64,000 nucleotides of DNA from Streptomyces sp. CB01373 (GTDB lineage: Bacteria; Actinomycetota; Actinomycetes; Streptomycetales; Streptomycetaceae): positions 143,111-207,110 of the forward strand of contig NZ_NNBK01000020.1 in NCBI RefSeq assembly GCF_002803075.1, written 5' to 3'. Below the pieces are notes generated by a model. The model worked only from the letters and a program-made list of their open reading frames with translations. It searched no databases and was not told the DNA's origin. Position numbers and translations under genes: made by a program. Positions 29,107 through 37,241 of this stretch are shown here, one piece after another (position 1 is the first letter of the stretch; each line of letters begins with the position of its first letter).

Positions 29107-29244
29107 GCGTGCGATTGTGCCTGACATGAGCACAACTGGAATAGCGATACGGCCGGCACCCCCTTCGGCTGTGCCCTGAGGTGGCACTGACTCGTGGTTA
29201 GCGCCGCCCGACGGTCAGCGCTGTGCGCCAGTACGCTGGAGGAC

Positions 29245-29634
29245 ATGAGCACCCCGCAGACCCAGGACCTCCCGTACAGCGTGTTCGCCAGGGCCTGTCC
29301 CTCGCGCGGGACGCTGGAGCATGTCACGGGGCGCTGGGGCGGGCTGGCGCTGGGCGCCCTGTACGAGGGCTCGCTCCGCTTCAACGAGCTGCGCCGCCGG
29401 GTCGACGGGGTGAGCGAGAAGATGCTGTCCCAGACACTCCAGGCGCTGGAGCGGGACGGCCTGGTGCACCGGGAGGCCCAGCCGACCAATCCGCCGCGAG
29501 TGGACTACGAGCTCACGGCGCTGGGCCGCGAGGTCGCCGAACGCCTGCTGGCCCTGATCCACTGCGTGGAGGGGCGCATGGACGACGTCCTGGCGGCACG
29601 CGAGCGTTACGACACCGCGCGCGGCGCCCGCTGA
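29245..29634 (+). CDS. HxlR-family transcriptional regulator
   Basis: The protein has 129 residues from ATG 29245 with CTGGAGGAC upstream. The winged-helix HxlR pattern is clear: ARACPSRGTLEHVTGRWGGL, then LRFNELRRRVDGVSEKMLSQ and TLQALERDGLVHRE, then the wing (NPPRVDYELTALG). The conserved N-terminal Cys18 could sense oxidants or electrophiles as in some relatives. It is divergent from the PH-like gene across 138 bases, which is its most likely target promoter. Its last 28 bases overlap the convergent mutM 3' end. Confidence 0.92.
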   Translation: MSTPQTQDLPYSVFARACPSRGTLEHVTGRWGGLALGALYEGSLRFNELRRRVDGVSEKMLSQTLQALERDGLVHREAQPTNPPRVDYELTALGREVAERLLALIHCVEGRMDDVLAARERYDTARGAR

Positions 29635-30491
29635 CACTTCGGGCAGTAGTAGCTGGAGCGGTTCATCCACGGGCGGCGGCGCAGCGGTGTGGCGCAGCGG
29701 CGGCAGGGCAGGCCCTCGCGGCCGTAGGCGTCCAGGGAGCGGTCGAAGTAGCCGGACTCCCCGTTGACGTTGACGTAGAGGCTGTCGAAGCTGGTGCCGC
29801 CGACGGCGAGGGCCTCGTTCATCACCTCCCGGACGTGGGTGAGGAGTTCGGCCGTGCCGGGGCGGGTGAAGGTCGCGGTGGGGCGTTCGTAGTGGACGCG
29901 GGAGCGCCACAGGGCCTCGTCCGCGTAGATGTTGCCGACGCCGCTGATCAGGGACTGGTCGAGCAGGGCCCGTTTGATGGTGGTCCGCTTGCGGCGCAGG
30001 GCCTGGTGGAAGGCCTCGTCGTCGAACAGCGGGTCGAGGGGATCGCGGGCGATGTGCGCGATGACGTCGGGCAGCCCGTCGGGGGTGGTGTCGTGCAGCG
30101 ACAGGCCGCCGAAGGTGCGCTGGTCGACGAAGCGGAGTTCGGTCGCGTCCGCCGTGGAAGCGGCCGGTGTCAGCGTGTCGGCGAGGCGGACGCGGATGCG
30201 CAGGTGCTTCTCGGTGGGCGCGCCGACCGGCTGGACCAGTAGCTGGCCGCTCATGCCCAGGTGGGCCAGGACCGCCTGGCCGCTGTCCTCCAGGGGAAGC
30301 CACAGGTACTTGCCGCGGCGGCCGGGCAGGCCGAGCCGGTGACCCTGGACGCGGAGCGCGAAGTCCTCGGCTCCGGCCAGGTGGCGGCGTACGGCACGCG
30401 GGTGCAGCACCTCGACGTCGGCGACGCTGCGGTGCGCGACCCACCGTTCCAGTCCGCGTCGTACGACCTCGACCTCGGGCAGCTCGGGCAT
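29607..30491 (-). CDS. mutM: Formamidopyrimidine-DNA glycosylase
   Basis: Base-excision repair enzyme (Fpg) that removes 8-oxoguanine and nicks the abasic site. The product is 294 residues from ATG 30491 with GGGGGAG upstream. MPELPEVE supplies the catalytic Pro1 and Glu2, and the Lys of GRRGKYLWL is near 57. The helix-two-turn-helix contains ISGVGNIYADEALW. The C-terminal zinc finger is intact (CRRCATPL, YYCPKCQR). It follows rnc on the minus strand, the usual actinomycete order. Confidence 0.95.
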   Translation of the reverse strand: MPELPEVEVVRRGLERWVAHRSVADVEVLHPRAVRRHLAGAEDFALRVQGHRLGLPGRRGKYLWLPLEDSGQAVLAHLGMSGQLLVQPVGAPTEKHLRIRVRLADTLTPAASTADATELRFVDQRTFGGLSLHDTTPDGLPDVIAHIARDPLDPLFDDEAFHQALRRKRTTIKRALLDQSLISGVGNIYADEALWRSRVHYERPTATFTRPGTAELLTHVREVMNEALAVGGTSFDSLYVNVNGESGYFDRSLDAYGREGLPCRRCATPLRRRPWMNRSSYYCPKCQRAPRAVS

Positions 30492-30534
30492 GACTCCCCC
30501 GTTCACACGTCACGGCCGCTGTGGCCGTCACGGG

Positions 30535-30570
30535 CCGAGCGCCCGCCCCGGGGCGGGGACGGGCGCTCGG
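30535..30570 (-). terminator. Hairpin between rnc and mutM
   Basis: CCGAGCGCCCG and CGGGCGCTCGG form an 11-bp stem enclosing a C/G-rich inner hairpin, in the 146-base gap after rnc. It may end or partly attenuate the rnc transcript before mutM. Confidence 0.55.
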
Positions 30571-30637
30571 TCGCGTTCTGCTGGGTGCGGCCCGCCGGCG
30601 GAGTACCGCCGGACGGCCGCGCTCGGTTTTCCGGTTC

Positions 30638-31459
30638 TCAGGCGGGGGCCGGCGCGTCACCGGCGCCGTCGGTGGATCCCACCGTCTTGGCGCGCTCGTC
30701 CGCCGCGGCCCGGATGGCCCGCCACGCGGACTCCGCGGCCTGCTGCTCCGCCTCCTTCTTGCTGCGGCCGGTGCCGGTGCCGTACGAGACGCCTCCGACG
30801 CGGGCGGCAGCAGTGAAGGTCTTCTCATGGTCGGGGCCGGTCTCCGTGACCAGGTACTCGGGCACGCCGAGCCCCTCGGTCGCGGTGAGCTCCTGGAGGC
30901 TGGTCTTCCAGTCCAGGCCGGCTCCGAGGTTGGAGGACTTCTCGATCAGCGGGTCGAACAGGCGGTGCACCAGTTCGGAGGCCGCGTCGAGGCCCTGGTC
31001 GAGGTAGACCGCGCCGATCACCGCTTCCAGGGTGTCGGCGAGGATGGACGCCTTGTCCCGGCCGCCCGTGCCCTCTTCACCGCGGCCGAGCCGGATGAAG
31101 GCGCCCAGGTCGAGGCCGCGCCCGACCTCCGCCAGCGCACGCGAGTTGACCACCGCGGCCCGCAGCTTGGCCAGTTGGCCTTCGGGCAGGTCGGGGTGGG
31201 TGCGGTACAGCGTGTCCGTGACGACCAGGCCGAGGACGGAGTCACCGAGGAACTCCAGCCGCTCGTTCGTCGGCAGACCGCCGTTCTCGTACGCGTAGGA
31301 ACGGTGGGTCAGCGCGCGCACCAGAAGGGCGGACTCGAGCGTGTAGCCGAGCCGCCCTTCCAGAAGCGTGTGGGACGAGGCCGTGTTGTCCGACGGAGCG
31401 GCTCCGCGGCGGCGGTGGTTGCCCGCTTCGGCGCCTTCCGCCTTCTTGGCAGTGGACAC
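30638..31459 (-). CDS. rnc: Ribonuclease III (AbsB-type)
   Basis: Endoribonuclease cleaving double-stranded RNA in rRNA and mRNA maturation. The Streptomyces enzyme (AbsB) also controls antibiotic production globally. The product is 273 residues from GTG 31459 with AGAGG just upstream. Another GTG 4 codons earlier is less well placed. The catalytic signature NERLEFLGDSVLGLVV is near 64, and the second acidic site (ADTLEAVIGAVYLD) near 138. The dsRNA-binding domain occupies about 180-255 and ends SKKEAEQQAAESAW. It lies 19 bases after rpmF. Confidence 0.96.
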   Translation of the reverse strand: MSTAKKAEGAEAGNHRRRGAAPSDNTASSHTLLEGRLGYTLESALLVRALTHRSYAYENGGLPTNERLEFLGDSVLGLVVTDTLYRTHPDLPEGQLAKLRAAVVNSRALAEVGRGLDLGAFIRLGRGEEGTGGRDKASILADTLEAVIGAVYLDQGLDAASELVHRLFDPLIEKSSNLGAGLDWKTSLQELTATEGLGVPEYLVTETGPDHEKTFTAAARVGGVSYGTGTGRSKKEAEQQAAESAWRAIRAAADERAKTVGSTDGAGDAPAPA

Positions 31460-31478
31460 AGTGCCTCTCACCAGCCGC

Positions 31479-31652
31479 TCAGACCTCGAGGACCTGGCGC
31501 TTGTTGTAGGTGCCGCACGACGGGCACGCGATGTGCTGCTGCTTGGGCTCGTGGCAGCGCTCGCACGCAACCAGGGTGGGGACCGCAGCCTTCCACTGCG
31601 ACCGGCGGTGGCGCGTGTTGCTGCGCGACATCTTCCGCTTCGGAACAGCCAC
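31479..31652 (-). CDS. rpmF: 50S ribosomal protein L32
   Basis: The protein has 57 residues from GTG 31652 with CAGGAG upstream. It opens VAVPKRKMSRSNTRHRRSQW and carries the zinc-binding pairs CERCHEP and CPSCGTY, so it is the Cys-containing form. It begins 2 bases after the upstream DUF177 stop, so the pair is surely co-transcribed, and rnc follows. Confidence 0.97.
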   Translation of the reverse strand: MAVPKRKMSRSNTRHRRSQWKAAVPTLVACERCHEPKQQHIACPSCGTYNKRQVLEV

Positions 31653-31654
31653 GG

Positions 31655-32308
31655 CTACTTCTCCTGCTTCTCGTCGGGGCGTGCCGATCGAGGCGCGCCG
31701 CCGCTCATCTCGTCCTTCTCGCCGTCCTTCATGGTGCCGGCGAGTCCCTGCAAAGCCGCCCAACGGATGTCGACGGCGTCATGGTGGTGGTCCGGGTCGT
31801 CCAGGAGCCGCGCACCGCACTCGGAGCACAGCCCAGGGCAGTCTTCCTGGCACACCGGCTGCATCGGCAGTGCGAGCACCACCGCATCGCGCAGCAGAGG
31901 TTCGAGGCCGAAGAGTCCGTCCTCGAGGAAGAGCCTGTCCTCGTCGTCCTCGGCGTCGGCGTCGGGCTCCGCGGACACGCGGCCCCGCTCGTCGGCGTCA
32001 GGGTACGAGAACAGCTCCTGGAAGTCCGCTTCGAGATCGAACTCGAGCGGCTCCAGACACCTTACGCACTCCCCCTCGGCCTGTGCACGGGCGGTGCCTG
32101 TGACGAGCACCCCTTCCATGACCGACTCGAGCCGGAGTTCGAGCTCCACCGGGGCGCCTTCCGGCACTCCGACGACGCCCTGGAGACCGAGGTCCTTGGG
32201 GGCGGGGACCGTGCGGGTCAGGCGCTGCTGCGCGCCGGGCCGCCGCCCCAGCTCATGCGTGTCGAACACGAGAGGGTTGCGGTGGTCTAGGCGGGCGTTC
32301 TGAGCCAT
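31655..32308 (-). CDS. DUF177 (YceD-like) protein
   Basis: The protein has 217 residues from ATG 32308 with GCAGGA upstream. It belongs to the DUF177/YceD family always found before rpmF. In bacteria and plants this family is tied to 23S rRNA processing or accumulation. Cys pairs CVRCLEP near 80 and CQEDCPGLCSECG near 155 suggest a zinc site. The middle is very acidic (DADAEDDEDRLFLED). The role is inferred from family and linkage. Confidence 0.9.
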   Translation of the reverse strand: MAQNARLDHRNPLVFDTHELGRRPGAQQRLTRTVPAPKDLGLQGVVGVPEGAPVELELRLESVMEGVLVTGTARAQAEGECVRCLEPLEFDLEADFQELFSYPDADERGRVSAEPDADAEDDEDRLFLEDGLFGLEPLLRDAVVLALPMQPVCQEDCPGLCSECGARLLDDPDHHHDAVDIRWAALQGLAGTMKDGEKDEMSGGAPRSARPDEKQEK

Positions 32309-32439
32309 TCCTGCTTCGGTTTCCAAACTCGGGGGGACGCTTACCCGGTGATGTTCCGGGCAGCGCGGATCGCGGACGTATGCGCGACCGAAGGGCCAGG
32401 ATACTTGACCTTTCGCTCTCGGCCCAATCGGCGGCCTGC

Positions 32440-33564
32440 CTAGAGTCCTCGGCCCTGTTCGTAGGCGCGCAGCTGCTCGGCGCTGATCATGCCGGTGTCG
32501 AAGAGGCTGGTCTCGTCGAGGGCGTGGGCCTGCGGCTGTGCGTAGCCGTGCGGGTCCTGCGGGTCCTGCTGGCCCTGGTTCGGGTCGTAGGCGCCCGGCT
32601 GGGCGTCGTAGGCCTGGAAGGAGGCGCCCTGCGCCTGGGCGTAGCCGGTGGCGTCCGCGGTGGCGGCGTACGGGTCGGGCTGCTGGTAGCCGTACTGGTC
32701 CTGCTGGCCGTAGCCCTGCTGGTAGCCGCCGTACGGATCGTTCTGCCCGGGCTGCTGGTAGCCGTAGGCCGGCTGCGGCTCGTACTGCGGCGGGGCGGGC
32801 TGCTCGGCGGGCGCGGCCGCCGGTGCCGCCGGGGTGAGCGGGGCGTCGGCCAGGGCCGCGAGGTCGGCGAGGTAGTCGGCGTCGCTCGAGTGCTGGACGG
32901 TGGTGGTGTCGTCGGCGAGGGCGCCGAGGTCGTCGGTGGCGATGCGGCCGTGCAGCTTCTGGCGGCCGCGGCCGACGGCCTCCAGGGTCTTGGCGAGGAC
33001 CGCCTCGAAGGCGCCGAGCTTGGCGTCGACGTACGCGTCGGCGTTGCGGCGCAGGGTCTCGGGGTCGTGGCTGCGCTCGGGGGCGTCCTCGTCCTCGTAG
33101 CCGTCCTCGTCGAGGCCGGGGCCGGTGCCGAGCAGCTTCTCGCGGCCGCGGCCGACCGAGCCGAGGGTCTTGGTGAGGACGACCTCGAAGTTGGCGAGCT
33201 TGGAGTCGACGTATTCGTCGGCCTCGGCGCGGACCTCCTCGGCCTCCTGCCGGGCCTCGCCGAGGATCCGGTCGGCCTCGGTCTGGGAGCGGCGGGCGAC
33301 CTCGGTGCCGGAGATCAGCGAGCCGCGCTCGGCGTGCGCCGTCTCGATGATCCGCTCGGCCTCGTGCCGGGCCTCCTGCACCATCTGGTCGCGGTCGCCG
33401 ATCAGCTCCTGGGCCTGGGCGAGGGAGCCGGGCAGGGCCTGGCGCACCTCGTCGAGCAGTGCGAGCAGGTCGGCGCGGTTGATCACGCACGACGCCGACA
33501 TGGGCATGGACCGGGCGCTGGAGACCGTGGACACGATCTCGTCGAGCTTCTTCTGCACGTCCAC
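32440..33564 (-). CDS. sepIVA: SepIVA-like DivIVA-domain cell-division protein
   Basis: The protein has 374 residues. The N-terminal coiled coil includes EVRQALPGSLAQAQELIGD and EARHEAERIIETAHAER. Two repeated helical blocks follow, each ending with a similar motif (DSKLANFEVVLTKTLGSVGRGR and DAKLGAFEAVLAKTLEAVGRGR). The C-terminal third is Gln/Tyr/Pro/Gly-rich and probably disordered. Position beside DUF177, rpmF and rnc matches mycobacterial sepIVA (Rv2927c), a septum-associated protein. Automatic pipelines often mislabel it as an ATP synthase subunit. Confidence 0.75.
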   Translation of the reverse strand: MDVQKKLDEIVSTVSSARSMPMSASCVINRADLLALLDEVRQALPGSLAQAQELIGDRDQMVQEARHEAERIIETAHAERGSLISGTEVARRSQTEADRILGEARQEAEEVRAEADEYVDSKLANFEVVLTKTLGSVGRGREKLLGTGPGLDEDGYEDEDAPERSHDPETLRRNADAYVDAKLGAFEAVLAKTLEAVGRGRQKLHGRIATDDLGALADDTTTVQHSSDADYLADLAALADAPLTPAAPAAAPAEQPAPPQYEPQPAYGYQQPGQNDPYGGYQQGYGQQDQYGYQQPDPYAATADATGYAQAQGASFQAYDAQPGAYDPNQGQQDPQDPHGYAQPQAHALDETSLFDTGMISAEQLRAYEQGRGL

Positions 33565-33680
33565 CGTGTGCTCGCCACTCTCTACAGGTGTGTTGGACTA
33601 CCGATGTGTCGGAGACGGACGGAACGACTGTACGTCCATGAGGTGATCGCCGGACACCGGGTGACGGGCCGTCAGCCGCC

Positions 33681-34160
33681 TCAGTCCTTCTTCAGCCGCC
33701 CGGCGAGGGCTTCGAGAACCTGCGGCGGCACCAGGTGGGAGACGTCGCCGCCCCAGGCCGCGACCTCCTTGACCAGGGAGGACGACAGGAAGCTGTAGGT
33801 GGGGTTGGTGGGCACGAACAGCGTCTCGACCCCGGAGAGGCCGTTGTTCATCTGGGCCATCTGCAGTTCGTAGTCGAAGTCGCTGACGGCGCGCAGGCCC
33901 TTGACGATGGCCGGGATGTCACGCTGCTTGCAGAAGTCGACGAGGAGGCCGTGGAAGGCCTCGACGCGGACGTTGCCGTACTCGGCGGTGACCTGCCGGA
34001 TGAGGTCGATCCGCTCGTCGATCTCGAACAGGCCCTTCTTCGACTGGTTGATCATCACCGCGACGTAGACCTCGTCGTAGAGACGGGAGGCGCGGGCGAT
34101 GATGTCCAGGTGTCCGTTGGTGACGGGGTCGAACGACCCGGGGCAGACGGCGCGGCGCAC
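33681..34160 (-). CDS. coaD: Phosphopantetheine adenylyltransferase
   Basis: Catalyses the penultimate step of coenzyme A synthesis. GTG 34160 gives 159 residues, the normal CoaD length, and has CGAGGGA about 8 bases upstream. An in-frame ATG at 34190 overlaps the rsmD stop (ATGA) and would add 10 residues, so coupled translation from there cannot be excluded. Family motifs are PGSFDPVTNGHLDI (nucleotide-binding His) and the C-terminal YSFLSSSLVKEVAAWGGDVS. Confidence 0.95.
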   Translation of the reverse strand: MRRAVCPGSFDPVTNGHLDIIARASRLYDEVYVAVMINQSKKGLFEIDERIDLIRQVTAEYGNVRVEAFHGLLVDFCKQRDIPAIVKGLRAVSDFDYELQMAQMNNGLSGVETLFVPTNPTYSFLSSSLVKEVAAWGGDVSHLVPPQVLEALAGRLKKD

Positions 34161-34186
34161 TTGAAATCCCTCGCTCTCCGGTTCGG

Positions 34187-34774
34187 TCATCGTGCGTCTT
34201 CGCACGTAGAGGCGGCGCGACCGTACCAAAACGTCCCTTCGCCGTAGCGACGGGCCCGGATCGCTTCGAATCCCGGCGGCCACGTGAATTCCCCGCCCCT
34301 GGTGCTGCGCTCCACGGTGACGAGGGCGTCGGCCGCGATCCACCCCTGGGTGCGGAGTGTGAGCAGGATCTCGCGAAGATCGTCGTCGGAGACCGCGTAC
34401 GGCGGGTCGAGGAAGACGAGGTCGTACGGCTTCGCCGGGGGCGACGTGTGGACGATCTGTTCCGCTTTGCCCGCCCGTACGTCGGCGCCGGGGAGGCCGA
34501 GCGCCTTCACGTTCTCCCGGACGGTGCGGACCGCTCGCTGGTCGGCCTCCACGAGCAGGGTGTGCCCGGCGCCCCGCGACAGCGCCTCCAGGCCGACGGC
34601 GCCCGAGCCGGCGTACAGGTCCAGGACGCGCTCGCCGTCCAGCGGGCCGCCGAGCAGCGACTGCCAGGTGGAGAACAGGCCTTCGCGCGCCCGGTCCGAG
34701 GTGGGACGGGTTCCGCTGCCCGGCGGTACGGCGAGACGGCGTCCGCCGGCCCGGCCGGCGATCACGCGGGTCAT
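34187..34774 (-). CDS. rsmD: 16S rRNA (guanine966-N2)-methyltransferase RsmD
   Basis: Methylates G966 of 16S rRNA using SAM. The protein has 195 residues. It opens MTRVIAGRAGGRRLAVP, with a SAM-binding motif VLDLYAGSGAVGLEALSRGA near 50 and the catalytic DPPY motif (VFLDPPYA) near 123. The gene precedes coaD directly, as in most bacteria, and follows recG by 82 bases. Confidence 0.95.
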   Translation of the reverse strand: MTRVIAGRAGGRRLAVPPGSGTRPTSDRAREGLFSTWQSLLGGPLDGERVLDLYAGSGAVGLEALSRGAGHTLLVEADQRAVRTVRENVKALGLPGADVRAGKAEQIVHTSPPAKPYDLVFLDPPYAVSDDDLREILLTLRTQGWIAADALVTVERSTRGGEFTWPPGFEAIRARRYGEGTFWYGRAASTCEDAR

Positions 34775-34856
34775 GTCTGGTCCTTGCTTGTCGGGGACGG
34801 CCTGGTCGGTGGCGGCCGTGGCGGTGGCGGCTCGGGTGCGGGCCGGTCCCAGTCTG

Positions 34857-37076
34857 TCAGCCCTTCTCCAGGTATTGCTCCCGCTCCTCGTCGAGCAACG
34901 CGTCCAGCGCCGTGCGCAGCCCGGGCAGGCGCTCCAGCTCGGGGTCGGCGGCCACCACCGCGGCGGCCTCCTCGCGGGCCTCGGCGATGATCTCCTCGTC
35001 CTCGATGACGGCGAGCACCCGCAGGCTGGAGCGGGCGCCGGACTGGGCCTGGCCGAGGACGTCGCCCTCGCGGCGCTGTTCGAGGTCGATGCGGGAGAGC
35101 TCGAAGCCGTCGAGGGTGGAGGCCACCGCGTTCAGCCGCTGCCGGGCGGCGCTCGCCTCGGGCATCTCGGTGACCAGCAGGCACAGTCCGGGCGCCGAGC
35201 CGCGGCCGACGCGGCCGCGCAGCTGGTGCAGCTGGGAGACACCGAAGCGGTCGGCGTCCATGATCACCATCACCGTGGCGTTCGGTACGTTCACACCGAC
35301 CTCGATGACCGTGGTGGCGACCAGGACGTCGGTCTCGCCGGCGGCGAAGCGGCGCATGACCGCGTCCTTGTCGTCGGGCTGCATGCGGCCGTGCAGCACC
35401 TCGACCTTCAGGCCGTGCAGCGGGCCCCTGGCGAGCTGGTCGGCGATGTCCATCACGGCGAGCGGCGGGCGCTTCTCCGCCTCGTCCTCGGCGGACTTCT
35501 TCGCGGCGGCCTTCTTCGGATCGTCCTCCTCGTCCCCGATGCGCGGGCAGACCACGTACGCCTGGTGGCCCTTCGCCACCTCCTCGCGCACCCGCTCCCA
35601 GGCCCGGGCCAGGAAGTGGGGTTTGTCGGCGGCCGGGACGACATGGCTGGCGATAGGCGAGCGCCCCGCCGGGAGCTGGTCGAGGACGGAGGTCTCCAGG
35701 TCGCCGAAGACCGTCATCGCGACCGTGCGCGGAATGGGCGTGGCGGTCATGACCAGCAGGTGCGGGGGCTGCTTGCCCTTTCCGCGCAGGGCGTCGCGCT
35801 GTTCGACGCCGAACCGGTGCTGCTCGTCCACCACGACCAGTCCCAGGTCGTCGAACAGGACCTTGTCCTCGATCAGCGCGTGCGTGCCGATGACGATGCC
35901 CGCCTCGCCGGTGGCCAGGTCGAGCAGGGCCTGCCGGCGGGCCGCGGCGCCCATGGACCCGGTGAGCAGCACCACCTTGGTGGCGTGCTCGGCGCCGCCC
36001 AGCATGCCCGACTCGGCGAGCTCCCCCATCATCTCGGTGACCGACCGGTGGTGCTGCTGGGCCAGCACCTCGGTGGGCGCGAGCATCGCGGCCTGTCCGC
36101 CCGCGTCGACGACGGCGAGCATGGCGCGCAGGGCGACGAGCGTCTTGCCGCTGCCGACCTCTCCCTGGAGCAGGCGGTGCATCGGGTGCTCGGTGGCCAG
36201 GTCGGCGAAGATCTCGCGGGAGACCTTCCGCTGACCGTCGGTGAGGGTGAAGGGGAGGCGGTCGTCGAAGGCCGCGAGGAGGCCGTCCGGGCCGGGTACG
36301 CGGGCGACGGCGGGGAGCTGGGTGTCCGCGTGGCGTCGGCGGGCGAGGGCGACCTGGAGGACGAAGGCCTCGTCCCACTTCAGCCGGGCGTGGGCGTCGG
36401 CGATGTCCGCCTTGGTGTGCGGGCGGTGGACCTTGAGCAGGGCCTCGGGGAGGGTGACCAGGCCGCGGCCCGCGCGCAGCGACTCGGGCAGCGGGTCGAG
36501 CGCCTCCTGGGCGCTGGGCAGGACGGTCTGGACCGCCTTGCCGATCTTCCAGGACTCCAGCTTGGCGGTGGCCGGGTACAGCGGGATGAGCGCGCCGGCC
36601 CAGCTCTCGACCGCCTCCCCGTCCTCCCCCTTCAGCAACTCGTACGCCGGGTGGGCCAGTTGCAGCCGGCGGTTGAAGACCGAGACCTTGCCCGCGAACA
36701 TCGCGCTGGTGCCCGGCAGGAGTTCCTTGTGGGGCTTGTGCACGCCGTTGCCGAAGAAGACCAGTTGGAGCCGGCCGCTGCCGTCCGTGATCGTCACCTC
36801 CAAACGCTGACCCTTGCCGCGGGGCGCGCGGGAGGAGGCGAAGGTGTGCAGGCGGGCGTCGGCGACCTGGGCGACCACCGTGACGTGCTCGTCCATGGGC
36901 AGGTCGGCGAGGTGGGTGAGCTGGCCGCGCTCCTCGTACCGGCGCGGGTAGTGGTGCAGGAGGTCGCCGACGGTGTGCAGGCCGAGGTGCTCGGCCATCA
37001 CCTTCGCGGTGGCGGGGCCGAGCACTGACTTCAGTGGCTGTTTCAGTGGTTCTTGCAGTGCGGGCACGAGATCCAT
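34857..37076 (-). CDS. recG: ATP-dependent DNA helicase RecG
   Basis: Remodels stalled replication forks and branched DNA. The product is 739 residues from ATG 37076. A TTG 7 codons upstream is also in frame. An N-terminal wedge/OB domain leads to the superfamily 2 motor: GEVGSGKTLVALRAM near 300, VVVDEQHRFG near 418, and VATTVIEVGVNVPNA near 590. A lysine-rich insert in the linker (KKAAAKKSAEDEAEKR, about 520-535) is an actinomycete feature. The adjacent accessory block starts 166 bases upstream in divergent orientation. Confidence 0.95.
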   Translation of the reverse strand: MDLVPALQEPLKQPLKSVLGPATAKVMAEHLGLHTVGDLLHHYPRRYEERGQLTHLADLPMDEHVTVVAQVADARLHTFASSRAPRGKGQRLEVTITDGSGRLQLVFFGNGVHKPHKELLPGTSAMFAGKVSVFNRRLQLAHPAYELLKGEDGEAVESWAGALIPLYPATAKLESWKIGKAVQTVLPSAQEALDPLPESLRAGRGLVTLPEALLKVHRPHTKADIADAHARLKWDEAFVLQVALARRRHADTQLPAVARVPGPDGLLAAFDDRLPFTLTDGQRKVSREIFADLATEHPMHRLLQGEVGSGKTLVALRAMLAVVDAGGQAAMLAPTEVLAQQHHRSVTEMMGELAESGMLGGAEHATKVVLLTGSMGAAARRQALLDLATGEAGIVIGTHALIEDKVLFDDLGLVVVDEQHRFGVEQRDALRGKGKQPPHLLVMTATPIPRTVAMTVFGDLETSVLDQLPAGRSPIASHVVPAADKPHFLARAWERVREEVAKGHQAYVVCPRIGDEEDDPKKAAAKKSAEDEAEKRPPLAVMDIADQLARGPLHGLKVEVLHGRMQPDDKDAVMRRFAAGETDVLVATTVIEVGVNVPNATVMVIMDADRFGVSQLHQLRGRVGRGSAPGLCLLVTEMPEASAARQRLNAVASTLDGFELSRIDLEQRREGDVLGQAQSGARSSLRVLAVIEDEEIIAEAREEAAAVVAADPELERLPGLRTALDALLDEEREQYLEKG

Positions 37077-37241
37077 TGCACACCACGGCACCGACAATGC
37101 CGTAAACCTCCGGGGAAACCCCTGGTCAGCCGGTCCGTGCAGGGCCTAGGATGACGCGCTCCGGCCATCCCCGCGGCTGCCGCCTCACAGGTGCCGCCCT
37201 ACCCCGCGCCGACCCGAGATCCCCCCACCGGCGCTGCGACG

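Noticed and set aside
34161..34190. ATG 34190 as the coaD start
   Set aside because: It is possible because it overlaps the rsmD stop, but GTG 34160 has the better ribosome site and gives the family length of 159 residues.
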